Source of the DNA: Gammaproteobacteria bacterium
GTDB lineage: Bacteria > Pseudomonadota > Gammaproteobacteria > Steroidobacterales > Woeseiaceae
Assembly: GCA_029884165.1 (NCBI GenBank)
Contig: JAOUIH010000015.1
Coordinates: forward strand, 1-55,670
DNA length: 55,670 nt
Reading direction: 5' to 3'
Of this stretch, positions 29,610-38,555 are shown piece after piece (the stretch's first letter is position 1; each line of letters starts with the position of its first letter). The notes below the pieces were generated by a model that made no database searches, had not been told where the DNA came from, and worked only from the letters and a program-made list of their open reading frames with translations. Made by a program: the position numbers and the translations under genes.

Positions 29610-31343
29610 TCATTCGATCTCGGTTTCCATCTCGATGACGCGCGAGTCGCCGCGGTCGCGCGGATCAGACGCCGGGTTCCATGCGGCATCCTGGCGGCGG
29701 ATCACCTGCACGTCCCCGAATTCCCACGAGTGCGGTTCCAGGCGGTAGCCGCGGTCACCGAGGGCGGAAATGGTTTCCTGCGGCAGCGGTCTGCCCACGC
29801 TGTACGTGACCAGTTCCGGCGGCAGCAACTGGTGATGAAAACGCGTTGCCGCAACGGCCTCGAACGGCGTCATGCCGTAATCGTAAATATTCACGATCGT
29901 CTGGAAGACAGACGTGAAGATCGTCGAGCCGCCCGGAGTGCCGACGACGAGTTCGACCTCGCCGCCCTTCAACAATATCGTCGGGGACATGGACGACAGC
30001 ATCCGCTTACCCGGCTGTATCTCGTTGGCCGTGCTGCCGACCACGCCGAATATGTTCGGTACGCCAGGCTTCACGCTGAAGTCGTCCATTTCGTTGTTCA
30101 GCAGGAATCCGGCACCCGCTACCACCACGCCGGAACCGTAATTCCAGTTGATCGTATAGGTGTTCGATACTGCGTTGCCCCACTGGTCCACGATAGAGTA
30201 ATGGGTCGTGTTCGGCGATTCGAGGCCGGGCTGTACGCCTTCGAGTTGCGAGATCTCGGTCGGGTTGACCTCTTGCGCACGGCGAGCAATGTATTCCTCG
30301 TCGAGCAGTTCTTCGATGCGACTGTCGATGAAATCGGGATCGCCGAGGTACTCGGCGCGATCGGCAAAGACACGCTTCTCCATTTCGGCAACGAGGTGTA
30401 TGTACTGCGGCGAATTGTGGGCCACGCCCTCGAAAAGGTGCGCGATGTAGTCCTTCATCTTGAGCAGCTGCACGACGGCGAACCCGCCTGAGCTCGGCGG
30501 CGGTGCCGCGAGGATCTCGAAGTCGCGCCAGTCGCTGCGGAGCGGCTCTCGCCATATCGCGCGATAGTTTGCCAGGTCCTCGGCCGTGATCAGGCCGTTG
30601 GTGTTTTCCATGTGGGCGACTATGAGCCCGGCGGTCTCGCCGCGGTAAAAATCGTCGGCGCCCTGGTCTGCTATTCGGCGCAGCGTGCGAGCGAGTTCCG
30701 GCTGACGGAACGGTTCCTCGGCAGACATGCCACCGAAGTATTGCCAGAAATTCGTGCGATCTCCGAACCAGTCTTTCATGCTGCGAACATCGTCGACCAG
30801 TATCGGCGCCGGCATGAAGCCCTCTTCGGCCAGCCTGATTGCCGGCATAACGAGATCCTTCCATGGCAGCTTGCCGTAGCGACGGTGCGCTTCCCAGAAG
30901 CCGGCGACGGTACCGGGCACGCCGGCGGCCTGTGAGCCGATCAGGCTGGCTTGCTCGACGACTTCGCCGTTGGCATCCAGGTACATGTCGCGGTGCCCGG
31001 CAAGCGGTGCAGTCTCGCGGTAGTCGAGGAATGCCGGCTGTCCGTCCAGATAGATCAGCATGAAGCCGCCGCCACCGATATTGCCCGCGTCGATGAAGGT
31101 CACGGCGAGCGAGAACCCGACGGCGATTGCCGCATCTACCGCGTTACCGCCGGCGCGCAGGATCTGCTCGGCGACCTCCGCACCGTAGTTGTCCGGTATG
31201 GCGACGGCCGCCCGGCGAACGATGGTCTCCGCCGTTGCGGACGCCGCCCGTGGCGCCGGTGGCGTCTCGGCGGACGGACCGCAGCCCAGCAGCAGAACGA
31301 GCAGTGTGGAGGCCAGGGAGAGCCAGTACTTCGAGTACTTCAT
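29610..31343 (-). CDS. ggt: Gamma-glutamyltransferase, lipoprotein form
   Basis: 577 residues, the length of a full GGT precursor. It cleaves gamma-glutamyl bonds (for example of glutathione) in the periplasm. The N-terminus shows a lipobox, LLVLLLGC, so the protein is probably lipid-anchored. The autocatalytic cleavage and nucleophile site is NTTHYSIVDQWGNAVS, with Thr379 as first residue of the small subunit; NIGGGGFMLIY and SSMSPTILLKGG...GTPGGSTI are also conserved. Start at 31343 was chosen from the signal peptide; the frame is open to 31454. Divergent from the paaK-like gene, 149 bases apart. Confidence 0.93.
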   Translation of the reverse strand: MKYSKYWLSLASTLLVLLLGCGPSAETPPAPRAASATAETIVRRAAVAIPDNYGAEVAEQILRAGGNAVDAAIAVGFSLAVTFIDAGNIGGGGFMLIYLDGQPAFLDYRETAPLAGHRDMYLDANGEVVEQASLIGSQAAGVPGTVAGFWEAHRRYGKLPWKDLVMPAIRLAEEGFMPAPILVDDVRSMKDWFGDRTNFWQYFGGMSAEEPFRQPELARTLRRIADQGADDFYRGETAGLIVAHMENTNGLITAEDLANYRAIWREPLRSDWRDFEILAAPPPSSGGFAVVQLLKMKDYIAHLFEGVAHNSPQYIHLVAEMEKRVFADRAEYLGDPDFIDSRIEELLDEEYIARRAQEVNPTEISQLEGVQPGLESPNTTHYSIVDQWGNAVSNTYTINWNYGSGVVVAGAGFLLNNEMDDFSVKPGVPNIFGVVGSTANEIQPGKRMLSSMSPTILLKGGEVELVVGTPGGSTIFTSVFQTIVNIYDYGMTPFEAVAATRFHHQLLPPELVTYSVGRPLPQETISALGDRGYRLEPHSWEFGDVQVIRRQDAAWNPASDPRDRGDSRVIEMETEIE

Positions 31344-31492
31344 CGCCGAATACCATTGCGGACTGGAAGTCAGCAGCCAGCTTACTGGTTTTGCGGCGCG
31401 TCGTCTGCCACCCCTCGCTGCCTCGTCCTGCTCGCCGAAACGGTTACAATTCATGCGCCGGCGGCGCCGTTCGCCGCGGGCTGGAGGTGCGC

Positions 31493-32800
31493 ATGGTTAC
31501 GCGGGTGCCGGATCGCCGCACACTCGATCCTGTCGAAACAGCGAGCATCGACGAGCTAAGAACACTGCAGCTGTCGCGTCTCAAGTGGAGCGTGGCGCAC
31601 GCCTACGACAACGTGCCGCCGTATCACGCCAAATGCGAGCAAGCCGGTGTGACCCCCGCTGATCTCGGCTCGCTCGACGATCTCGCGAAGTTCCCGTTCA
31701 CGCTGAAAGACGACCTGCGCAGCCATTATCCTTTCGGCTGGTTCGCCGTACCGCGGGACCAGGTCGTGCGGGTGCATGCGTCGAGCGGTACGACCGGCAA
31801 ACCGACGGTCGTCGGCTACACCCGGCGCGACATCGACATGTGGGCCGAGGTCTGTGCCCGTTCCATTCGCGCCAGCGGCGGGCAGCCTGGCGACCGGATC
31901 CACGTGGCCTACGGTTACGGTCTGTTCACGGGCGGTCTCGGCGCGCATTACGGGGCGGAGCGTCTCGGCGCGATGGTCATTCCGGTGTCCGGCGGAATGA
32001 CGCCGCGCCAGGTGCAGCTGATCTGCGACTTCGAGCCGGAAATCATCATGTGCACGCCGACCTACATGCTCAACATCGCCGATGAGTTCGAGCGGCAGGG
32101 CCTGGACGCGGCGGCGGCGTCGCTCCGGATCGGTATCTTCGGGGCGGAGCCTTGGGGCGAGCCGATGCGCCAGGAAATCGAGTCGCGCTGCGGGCTCGAC
32201 GCGGTCGACATCTATGGCCTGTCTGAGGTCATTGGGCCGGGCGTCGCCAACGAGTGCATCGAGACGAAAGACGGGCCGACCGTGTGGGAGGACCATTTCT
32301 ATCCCGAGGTCATCGACCCCGTGACCGGTGCCGTGCTGCCGGACGGGGAGCTCGGGGAGCTCGTCTTCACCTCGCTGACCAAGGAAGCGTTGCCGGTCAT
32401 CCGGTACCGGACGCGCGATCTCACGCGCTTGCTGCCCGGCACGGCCCGACCGATGCGCCGGCTCGAGAAGATCACCGGCCGGGACGACGACATGCTGATC
32501 ATACGCGGCGTCAACGTCTTCCCGACGCAGATCGAAGAGCAGGTTCTGAAACAGCCGGAGTTCGCGCCGCACTACCAGCTGCGGGTCACCCGGCAGGGGG
32601 CGCTCGACGAACTCGCCGTCCACGTCGAACGCCGGCCCGGCGTCGGCGATTCGGCTGCGGCGGGTGCCGCGAACCGCTTGCGCAAGGCGATCAAGGACTT
32701 CGTCGGCGTCAGCGTACTGGTGCGAGCGGGCGCTCCGGGCGACGTGCCCCGGTCCGAGGGCAAAGCAGTGCGCGTCGTCGATGAGCGCCCGAAGCGCTGA
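31493..32800 (+). CDS. paaK: Phenylacetate-CoA ligase family enzyme
   Basis: 435 residues, the PaaK length. It activates an aryl acid such as phenylacetate to the CoA ester through an acyl-adenylate. Motifs: VRVHASSGTTGKPTVVGYT (ATP loop), AYGYGLFTGGLGAHYGAERLGA, DIYGLSEVIGPGVANEC, YRTRDLTRLLPG and ITGRDDDMLIIRGVNVFPTQIEEQVL. ATG at 31493 has GGAGG five bases upstream. No other phenylacetate pathway genes are in the window, so the acid used is uncertain. It is next to a copper amine oxidase (convergent), and such oxidases can feed phenylacetaldehyde into this pathway. Confidence 0.9.
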   Translation: MVTRVPDRRTLDPVETASIDELRTLQLSRLKWSVAHAYDNVPPYHAKCEQAGVTPADLGSLDDLAKFPFTLKDDLRSHYPFGWFAVPRDQVVRVHASSGTTGKPTVVGYTRRDIDMWAEVCARSIRASGGQPGDRIHVAYGYGLFTGGLGAHYGAERLGAMVIPVSGGMTPRQVQLICDFEPEIIMCTPTYMLNIADEFERQGLDAAAASLRIGIFGAEPWGEPMRQEIESRCGLDAVDIYGLSEVIGPGVANECIETKDGPTVWEDHFYPEVIDPVTGAVLPDGELGELVFTSLTKEALPVIRYRTRDLTRLLPGTARPMRRLEKITGRDDDMLIIRGVNVFPTQIEEQVLKQPEFAPHYQLRVTRQGALDELAVHVERRPGVGDSAAAGAANRLRKAIKDFVGVSVLVRAGAPGDVPRSEGKAVRVVDERPKR

Positions 32801-32815
32801 GCGTCCGGCGGCCTG

Positions 32816-34822
32816 CTAAGGCTGCCGCGCCCCGGGCAGGTCCATCGCCGGGTTTTCGTCGAAAAAATTGTAAGGCCGAAGCGTCACGCTGTTCCAGCCG
32901 AGATTATAGACCGGCCAGTCCTCGGCCGAGGGCACGTGGTGGAAACCGAGCGTATACCACAGCACGATGTCGGTGTCCGCGACGTTGCGGTCCTCGGCGG
33001 TCCACGCAGGCAGGCCCTGGCCGGGCAGCGACTGGTTGGAGTAGCGTCCGGCTGCCCAGAGTTCGTCGGGTTCGTATGGCGTTACCCACAGGTGATAGTT
33101 GACGAATTGCGCGCGCGCGACGGGCGGATCGTCTTCATCCACGAGCGGGCGGGCGTTGCCTGACGGCCGGATCGCGTAACTCGTCGAGTAGCCATAGCGG
33201 TTTTTCGTCTGCGAGTTTTCGACCCGCCAGAGACTCGGTTTATCGTAGCTCAGGCGAAACTTTGCGCTGCTGTCCGTCGTGGCTACCTCTCTTTCGGTCG
33301 TCCAGATGCTGCGCCGCTTGCTCTCCGGCGCCTGGCGTTCGGGAACCAGCTTGTCGCGAACGAAGCGGTTTGCTTCGCCGTCCACGTCGAGGTCGAGGCG
33401 TATCGAGAAGAAATGATCGTGATTGATGCCGGCGCGCTGCGGCGCAATCAGCGGGCCGAAACGCGTGTCCTCCGCGGCGGTATCGTCGGCTAGCGAGCGG
33501 GAGCGCACTCCCTTCACCGCGTCGAGACCGGATGCCCCGACCCGGTAGGTCAGCTGGCCCTTGTTGTCGAGCACCCAGTCGAACAGGTAATCGTAGTTGC
33601 CGATGGTGGCGACGAAACGAACGATCAGTTCGACGTTGGGCCTGCCGTTGAGGTCCTCCGTAAACAGGTCGTAATGGCGCCAGGTGCCGTCACCGGTTGC
33701 GCGCTCGAACAGGCAGATCCGCCGGTCGAGTATGTCGGCGCCGCCCGCGGTATTGGCCATCACGGGCGACAGGTAAACGGCATCGGCAGGACAGTCGACG
33801 CCAGCGAGCAGGGGGCTGTGCGTCGTGCCTATGCCGTAGTCGCCTTCGTCCATGTAGGTTCGGTAGTACCAGCCCTCGGTTGTATCCTGGTAGGGCACGA
33901 AAATTTCCGAAACGTTACCCTGGTACAGGATGCGACGCGGCTTGCCGTGATCCACGTAACTGGCCAGGGACAGGACGAGTCCGGCGCGCATGTCCCAGCG
34001 CAGGTGGAAGCGCCATTTCTGCCAGGCCACCTGCCAGCCGTCGACCCGGATGTTCGTGCCTTCCGGCGCACTGATCAGCACGGGCTTCATGGCCCGCAGG
34101 CTGTCCTGGGCGCCGGGCGCGAGCGACCAGGTATCCTGCGGCACCGGCAGGACGCCCTGGTCGATGACGCGCAGCACCTCGCGTGCCTCGAGGTCCACGA
34201 TCGCCAGCAGCCCTTCGATCGGGGCCGCGAAAATGTTGTCGGGATTGTTCGTCAGGTCGAAACAGTTGAGCTTCACGATGCGCCGGGTGCGTTCGAATTC
34301 CTCGCCGTAGTTGCCGCCGGTCAGTGGCGCGCAAAAGAGGGCCTCGAAGTCGGTGATCCCGCGCTTCGCGAGCGCCGCCTGCATGTCGGGGTTTTCCAGG
34401 CCAATGGAGATCGAGTCGATCACCTCGGGAAACGAGATCGGCGGCTGGCCCGGCCCGGGCACGACCTCCGTGGCAACGATAGCGCCCGCGACGAGATCGA
34501 CCAGGAATTCGCGGTTGACGCGGTCCTTGCGGACTACCGCGCGCGCGACTCGGCCGACGGGCTCGCCGGCAGTCCAGTCGAGGACGACGGCCTTCGACGG
34601 CGGTTCGAGCGTCAACGAAAGTATCGGCGTCGAGTCATCGACGTGCCCGCCGGCCCGCAGCAGCGCGGCCGTCCGCATGATCTCGTCTGCATCGAGTGCG
34701 TCCAGCGGGTGCTCCGCTGTCCACGCGGTTTGCTGCAGGGCCGAAGCCGTGAGTACGAGGAGCGCCCTGCGCAGGAAGACTGCGAGGCGACCGGGCATGC
34801 CGGCATAGCGACTTGCGATCAT
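32816..34822 (-). CDS. Copper amine oxidase (topaquinone enzyme)
   Basis: 668 residues. It oxidises primary amines to aldehydes, ammonia and hydrogen peroxide, probably in the periplasm (signal-like N-terminus). The topaquinone precursor lies in IGNYDY, with Tyr410; the catalytic-base Asp is probably Asp325 in YMDEGDYG; copper ligands are His468 and His470 (NHDHFF) and one of His628/His629 (GFHHVP). All active-site residues are therefore present. It is the last gene of an operon with two DUF6152-type proteins and one unnamed exported protein. A convergent phenylacetate-CoA ligase could use phenylacetate made from phenylethylamine; this is inference. Confidence 0.92.
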   Translation of the reverse strand: MIASRYAGMPGRLAVFLRRALLVLTASALQQTAWTAEHPLDALDADEIMRTAALLRAGGHVDDSTPILSLTLEPPSKAVVLDWTAGEPVGRVARAVVRKDRVNREFLVDLVAGAIVATEVVPGPGQPPISFPEVIDSISIGLENPDMQAALAKRGITDFEALFCAPLTGGNYGEEFERTRRIVKLNCFDLTNNPDNIFAAPIEGLLAIVDLEAREVLRVIDQGVLPVPQDTWSLAPGAQDSLRAMKPVLISAPEGTNIRVDGWQVAWQKWRFHLRWDMRAGLVLSLASYVDHGKPRRILYQGNVSEIFVPYQDTTEGWYYRTYMDEGDYGIGTTHSPLLAGVDCPADAVYLSPVMANTAGGADILDRRICLFERATGDGTWRHYDLFTEDLNGRPNVELIVRFVATIGNYDYLFDWVLDNKGQLTYRVGASGLDAVKGVRSRSLADDTAAEDTRFGPLIAPQRAGINHDHFFSIRLDLDVDGEANRFVRDKLVPERQAPESKRRSIWTTEREVATTDSSAKFRLSYDKPSLWRVENSQTKNRYGYSTSYAIRPSGNARPLVDEDDPPVARAQFVNYHLWVTPYEPDELWAAGRYSNQSLPGQGLPAWTAEDRNVADTDIVLWYTLGFHHVPSAEDWPVYNLGWNSVTLRPYNFFDENPAMDLPGARQP

Positions 34823-34882
34823 GGGTGCCCCCCCGTGGCCCCAATCGTTGCGCCGGATTGTAGCGACCTCGCCTTCGGGCGG

Positions 34883-35920
34883 CTAGGACCCCTCCAGCTT
34901 CAGGTGCATGCCCGCGGCTTCCGGATCGCATTGTTCGTAGGGCGTCAGCTCGTAGTCGGGTACGAGGCGCTTCAGGTGAGTGCGTGAATAGGGTCCGGTA
35001 AGGAAGACCGGGTCCGTGACGGTGTAGGTGATTTCGAGTACGTGACCGTCCTCCAGCAGCCGGTACTGTTCCACCAGGTGCTTCTGCTCGCTGGAGTCGA
35101 GGCCCTGGCCGATGCCCCAGGGCGTTGGCAGGAAGCCCCTCGTGTCGACGATCAGCACGTCGCCGTCGATGCGTCCGATGGAATGGCCGAGCACCGAGGG
35201 TTCGAGTTCGTCCGGATGTGCCTGCACGTTCATGTGTATCGTTCGCGTGATGCCCGGAAACTCGAAGAATATCCGGTAGTCATCGCCCTCGCGCGCGATC
35301 TCGATGGCGTAGGGCGTGCCGATCAGCGACGGCAGGCCGGCGGACTCGCAGCGAAACCAGGGCTCGTCCGCCGGGTCGTAGCGGCCGACGACTTCCCGGC
35401 CGCGCGCGGTCAGCGGATAGTCGGGCAAACCCTCGCCGAGCAGCACGGCCTGCTGCGAGACTTCCTCGTCCCACTTGCCGGAGAAATCCATCGAACCGGG
35501 CTGCGCCTTGCCCGCTTCCTTCGCGTTGCGCGAATAGGCGAAGACGTCCGCGAACGCATAGCGATGCCCGTCGCCGGTCGTCATGCTGTTGAAGAACACG
35601 TAACGGTTGGCGGCGTCGCGATCCGGGTTGCCGATGACGGTCACGGTATCGCCGACCGATATCGAGTCGCGCTCCAGTCCCATCTGCTTCAGGTTCGGGA
35701 TGGAGCCGAGTTCCACGGCCCATTCTTCGCTCTCACCGGTGGCGTTGCGGACCTCGAGCCACAGGAAGCCGTGCGGATTGCGGTACTGCCAGCGGGTCAC
35801 GGTACCGGTGATCTCGACCTTTTTGTCGAGGTCGAAATTCGCGCGCGAGTGATGGGCAGCGGCAGGCAATGCCGATGCCGCGAGCGCCAGGCAGACGAGC
35901 GTTGTCCATATCCGTTTCAT
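34883..35920 (-). CDS. Exported two-domain protein: DUF6152 domain plus unnamed C-terminal domain
   Basis: 345 residues. Signal peptide ends in AAA just before His23-His24, so the mature protein should start HHSRANFD. The N-terminal domain (23 to about 120) is DUF6152: HHS start, GTVTRWQYRNPHGFLWLEV (NPH at 48-50) and VGDTVTVIGNP. The C-terminal part (about 140-345) shares short motifs with the upstream gene (DGDVLIVDTRGF, YELTPYEQCDPE). Function unknown; the two N-terminal His and the NPH His could bind copper. It ends 60 bases before the copper amine oxidase start. Confidence 0.75.
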   Translation of the reverse strand: MKRIWTTLVCLALAASALPAAAHHSRANFDLDKKVEITGTVTRWQYRNPHGFLWLEVRNATGESEEWAVELGSIPNLKQMGLERDSISVGDTVTVIGNPDRDAANRYVFFNSMTTGDGHRYAFADVFAYSRNAKEAGKAQPGSMDFSGKWDEEVSQQAVLLGEGLPDYPLTARGREVVGRYDPADEPWFRCESAGLPSLIGTPYAIEIAREGDDYRIFFEFPGITRTIHMNVQAHPDELEPSVLGHSIGRIDGDVLIVDTRGFLPTPWGIGQGLDSSEQKHLVEQYRLLEDGHVLEITYTVTDPVFLTGPYSRTHLKRLVPDYELTPYEQCDPEAAGMHLKLEGS

Positions 35921-35930
35921 TCGGTGAGCC

Positions 35931-36971
35931 TCACTCGATCAGGCGGCGCTCGGAGCGCTCGAAGTACATGTCCAGCTTGCCCTCATCGTACATCTGCCGG
36001 TAGAAGGAGTCGGGGTCGCATTCGTAGGGCAGGATCACGGTCGCCGGGTCGCGCACCCACTCGCGCCGGCGGACGGGCGGGACCCGGTAGTTCTCCGGGT
36101 CGAGCAGGGTGATGACCGCCGACAGGCGCCGGCCATCGTCGCTCAGGCTGTAGCGCTCGTGCATGCGGGCGCCATCCGAAACCGGCTCGCCGCGGAAGTC
36201 GCGCACGTTCGCTTCCAGCAGCTCAGTCTCGACGACCAGTGCGCTGCCGTCCCAGTAGCCGGTGGAATAGCCCATCGGCGACGTCGGGTAATACTCCGGC
36301 GGCTCGCGCCCGTCCAGGAATATGCGCCTAACCTCGCTCTCCACCTCGTAGATGAACGTCAGCCGGCCGTCATCGGCGAGTATTTCGAACGGGTAGGCGC
36401 CCCAGGCGACCATCGCCACGATGCCCGGCGACACGCAGCGCACGTTCGGCTGGTCGTAGTGCATCAGGTAGCCCTCGAACCATGCCTGCGCCTTGTCCGT
36501 CAGGTCCATCGTGTACTTGCGGAAGTCGACTCCCGGCGCGGGCGTCCAGATGCCGGAGACATCCACCGGGCGCGGCGGCTCCGGCGCCCGATCCGGCAGC
36601 TTCCGCACGCCGGTCCACTGGCCGCCAGGTTCGGGGTCTTCGGTCGCTCCCTCGATGGTGAAGGTCCCGGACAGCTTTCCGTCCGCGTAGCGCCCCGACA
36701 GGCGCCGGTAGAACACGAAGCCGGCGAGGTCGCGGCTGTCGATACGAACGTCGAGGTTGTCGCCGTCCACCCGAACCTCAGCCGGGCCGCCTTCGACGTG
36801 GGCCACCCAGGTATCTCCCTGCCGGCCGAGCGTCAGCTGGCCGACCAGGCGCGGTCCCTTGCCGGTCAGCTCCAGCATCCAATCGCCGACCAGAGCGTCG
36901 TTCGCGGCACCCGCCAGCGGAAACAGGGCCAGGGAGACGAACAGCCCGCGGCGCGACAGTCGAGTTCGCAT
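35931..36971 (-). CDS. Hypothetical exported protein, operon partner of DUF6152 proteins
   Basis: 346 residues, with a signal peptide ending near AGA-AND (about residue 22) that starts with MRTRLSRRGLF, a twin-Arg-like but not clear Tat motif. The N-terminal half is beta-rich (LVGDWMLELTGKGPRLVGQLTLGRQGDTWVAHVEG). The C-terminal half has VSGIWTPAPGVDF, RCVSPGIVAMVAWGAYPFEI, GYSTGYWDGSALVVETE and ILPYECDPDSFYRQM, which align loosely with the downstream gene. No function can be assigned. It sits 11 bases from each neighbour, so it belongs firmly to the copper amine oxidase operon. Confidence 0.7.
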   Translation of the reverse strand: MRTRLSRRGLFVSLALFPLAGAANDALVGDWMLELTGKGPRLVGQLTLGRQGDTWVAHVEGGPAEVRVDGDNLDVRIDSRDLAGFVFYRRLSGRYADGKLSGTFTIEGATEDPEPGGQWTGVRKLPDRAPEPPRPVDVSGIWTPAPGVDFRKYTMDLTDKAQAWFEGYLMHYDQPNVRCVSPGIVAMVAWGAYPFEILADDGRLTFIYEVESEVRRIFLDGREPPEYYPTSPMGYSTGYWDGSALVVETELLEANVRDFRGEPVSDGARMHERYSLSDDGRRLSAVITLLDPENYRVPPVRRREWVRDPATVILPYECDPDSFYRQMYDEGKLDMYFERSERRLIE

Positions 36972-36982
36972 GCCCGGCCGCC

Positions 36983-37363
36983 TCAGTAATCGACTTTGCC
37001 GAGCCTGGTGCCGTCGGCCAGCTCGACCCAGATGATGGACAGCAGGTGCGGATTCTCGCGCCCCTTGTGTCCCATGATCGTGACCTTGTCGCCGACCTTG
37101 ATCGTATCCCTGGTCCAGCCGCGACGCACGAGCAGGGACGGGCTCGTGCCGCGCGTATCCCAGCGCTGCGCCTCGCCGTTCTCGGCCTCGACCTCTATGT
37201 AATAGCGGACGTGCGGATTACGGAACCAGACTTCGACGACGGTTCCCGAGACGGTTGCCGTTTCCTCGGCGGTGAACTCCGCCGCGAACGAGTGATGTGC
37301 ATCCGCCTGCGCCTGCAGCAACAGCAGGCAGGCGATGGCGGCCGGCCGACAGGCGCTTGCCAT
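36983..37363 (-). CDS. DUF6152 family exported protein
   Basis: 126 residues. Signal peptide ends in ADA before His23-His24 (mature start HHSFAAEF). Family motifs: GTVVEVWFRNPHVRYYIEV (NPH at 49-51), QRWDTRGTSPSLLVRRGW and VGDKVTIMGHKG. ATG at 37363 has GGGAG eight bases upstream and a perfect TATAAT lies 31-36 bases before it. First gene of the operon that ends with copper amine oxidase. Function unknown. Confidence 0.8.
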   Translation of the reverse strand: MASACRPAAIACLLLLQAQADAHHSFAAEFTAEETATVSGTVVEVWFRNPHVRYYIEVEAENGEAQRWDTRGTSPSLLVRRGWTRDTIKVGDKVTIMGHKGRENPHLLSIIWVELADGTRLGKVDY

Positions 37364-37393
37364 GGTAACGACTCCCGAAGAGATCCGGGGCCG

Positions 37394-37399
37394 ATTATA
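37394..37399 (-). promoter_or_regulatory. Perfect -10 element for the DUF6152/copper amine oxidase operon
   Basis: Read on the minus strand this is TATAAT. A transcript would start near 37387 and leave a leader of about 24 bases with the GGGAG ribosome binding site. No good -35 is seen 16-18 bases upstream, so an activator may be needed. Confidence 0.45.
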
Positions 37400-37548
37400 T
37401 CCGGAGCCTCGTCGCGCCATCCGTCCTGTTGCGCTATTTGATACCTCGCCCCGGGCGCCGGGCTGGCCCGGCCTATACTGGGTCCGAAACCCGCGGACAT
37501 GCCGACACCGGGCCGGCACCTGGCCGGAACCGGGAGGGGAGTGAGCCG

Positions 37549-38493
37549 ATGAGCCTGTACCGACATCGCCTGCCGCAGCTTTCGGGCGACCTGTTCCTGG
37601 CCGACGCCGGGATCGAAACGGACCTGATGTTCAACCATGGCATCGAAATCCGGGAGTTTGCTGCGCACACGCTGTTGCCCGACGAGTCGGGCCGCCAGGC
37701 AATGGCCGACTACTTCCGTGCCTTCCTGTCGCTGGCACGGGATGCCGGGGCGGGCTTCATCCTCGACAGCCAGACCTGGAAGGCCCATCCGCACTGGGCG
37801 AGGTCCCTCGGCGCGACCGTCGAGGAACTCCGGGACGCCAACCGCGAGTCGATCGACTTCATCGCGGGGTTGCGCCGGGAATTTGCCAGTAATGCCCGGC
37901 CGATCGTACTCGCGGGCATCATCGGGCCGCGAGGCGATGCGTATGCGCCGGAGCTTGCGGTCGCCGCCCGCGAAGCGGAGCGGTATCACGCGACCCAGGT
38001 AGGCTGGCTTGCAGAGACCGACGCGGACTTCATCGCCGGCGTTACCTTCACGCAGTCGGACGAGGCGATCGGCCTGGTGCGCGCGGCCCGGGCGGCGGGC
38101 ATGCCGGTCGTGATTTCATTCACCGTCGAGACCGACGGCTGCCTGCCCTCCGGCCAGGCGCTCGGCGAGGCGATTCGAGCGGTCGACGACGCGACCGATG
38201 CCGCGGCGGCATACTTCGGTGTCAATTGCGCACACCCCGATCATTTTTTTCACGTGCTGGAGGATGCCGACTGGGCGCGACGGTTGAGAAGCCTGCGCTG
38301 CAACGCGTCACGGCGCAGTCATGCGGAACTCGACCGGAGCGACACGCTGGATGCCGGCAATCCGCGCGAGCTCGGCCGGCAGTACGCCGACATCCTCGAC
38401 AGGCTGCCATGGGTGAACGTCGTCGGTGGCTGCTGCGGCACGGACCTGCGCCACGTGACCGCGATCGCACGCGCGGCACGGGCTCGATCCTGA
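37549..38493 (+). CDS. Homocysteine S-methyltransferase family protein
   Basis: 314 residues. Betaine/S-methylmethionine-homocysteine methyltransferase fold: LFLADAGIETDLMFNHGIEIREFAAHTLL at the start and the three zinc cysteines in GVNCAHPDHF and VGGCCGTDLRHV. It would transfer a methyl group to homocysteine to give methionine; the donor is not known. GGAGGGGA lies before ATG 37549. Downstream on the same strand is a cystathionine gamma-synthase/lyase, which fits a sulfur amino acid theme although two unrelated genes lie between. Confidence 0.88.
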   Translation: MSLYRHRLPQLSGDLFLADAGIETDLMFNHGIEIREFAAHTLLPDESGRQAMADYFRAFLSLARDAGAGFILDSQTWKAHPHWARSLGATVEELRDANRESIDFIAGLRREFASNARPIVLAGIIGPRGDAYAPELAVAAREAERYHATQVGWLAETDADFIAGVTFTQSDEAIGLVRAARAAGMPVVISFTVETDGCLPSGQALGEAIRAVDDATDAAAAYFGVNCAHPDHFFHVLEDADWARRLRSLRCNASRRSHAELDRSDTLDAGNPRELGRQYADILDRLPWVNVVGGCCGTDLRHVTAIARAARARS

Positions 38494-38517
38494 CCCGCCG
38501 GAATGGCGGCGCGGTCG

Positions 38518-38523
38518 TATAAT
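38518..38523 (+). promoter_or_regulatory. Perfect -10 element upstream of the hydratase-like lipoprotein
   Basis: TATAAT lies 33 bases before the chosen GTG start and 25 bases after the stop of the preceding gene. No convincing -35 is seen. Confidence 0.35.
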
Positions 38524-38555
38524 CGGCGGCTCGTGACCGCGGAGGCCGATTGCCC

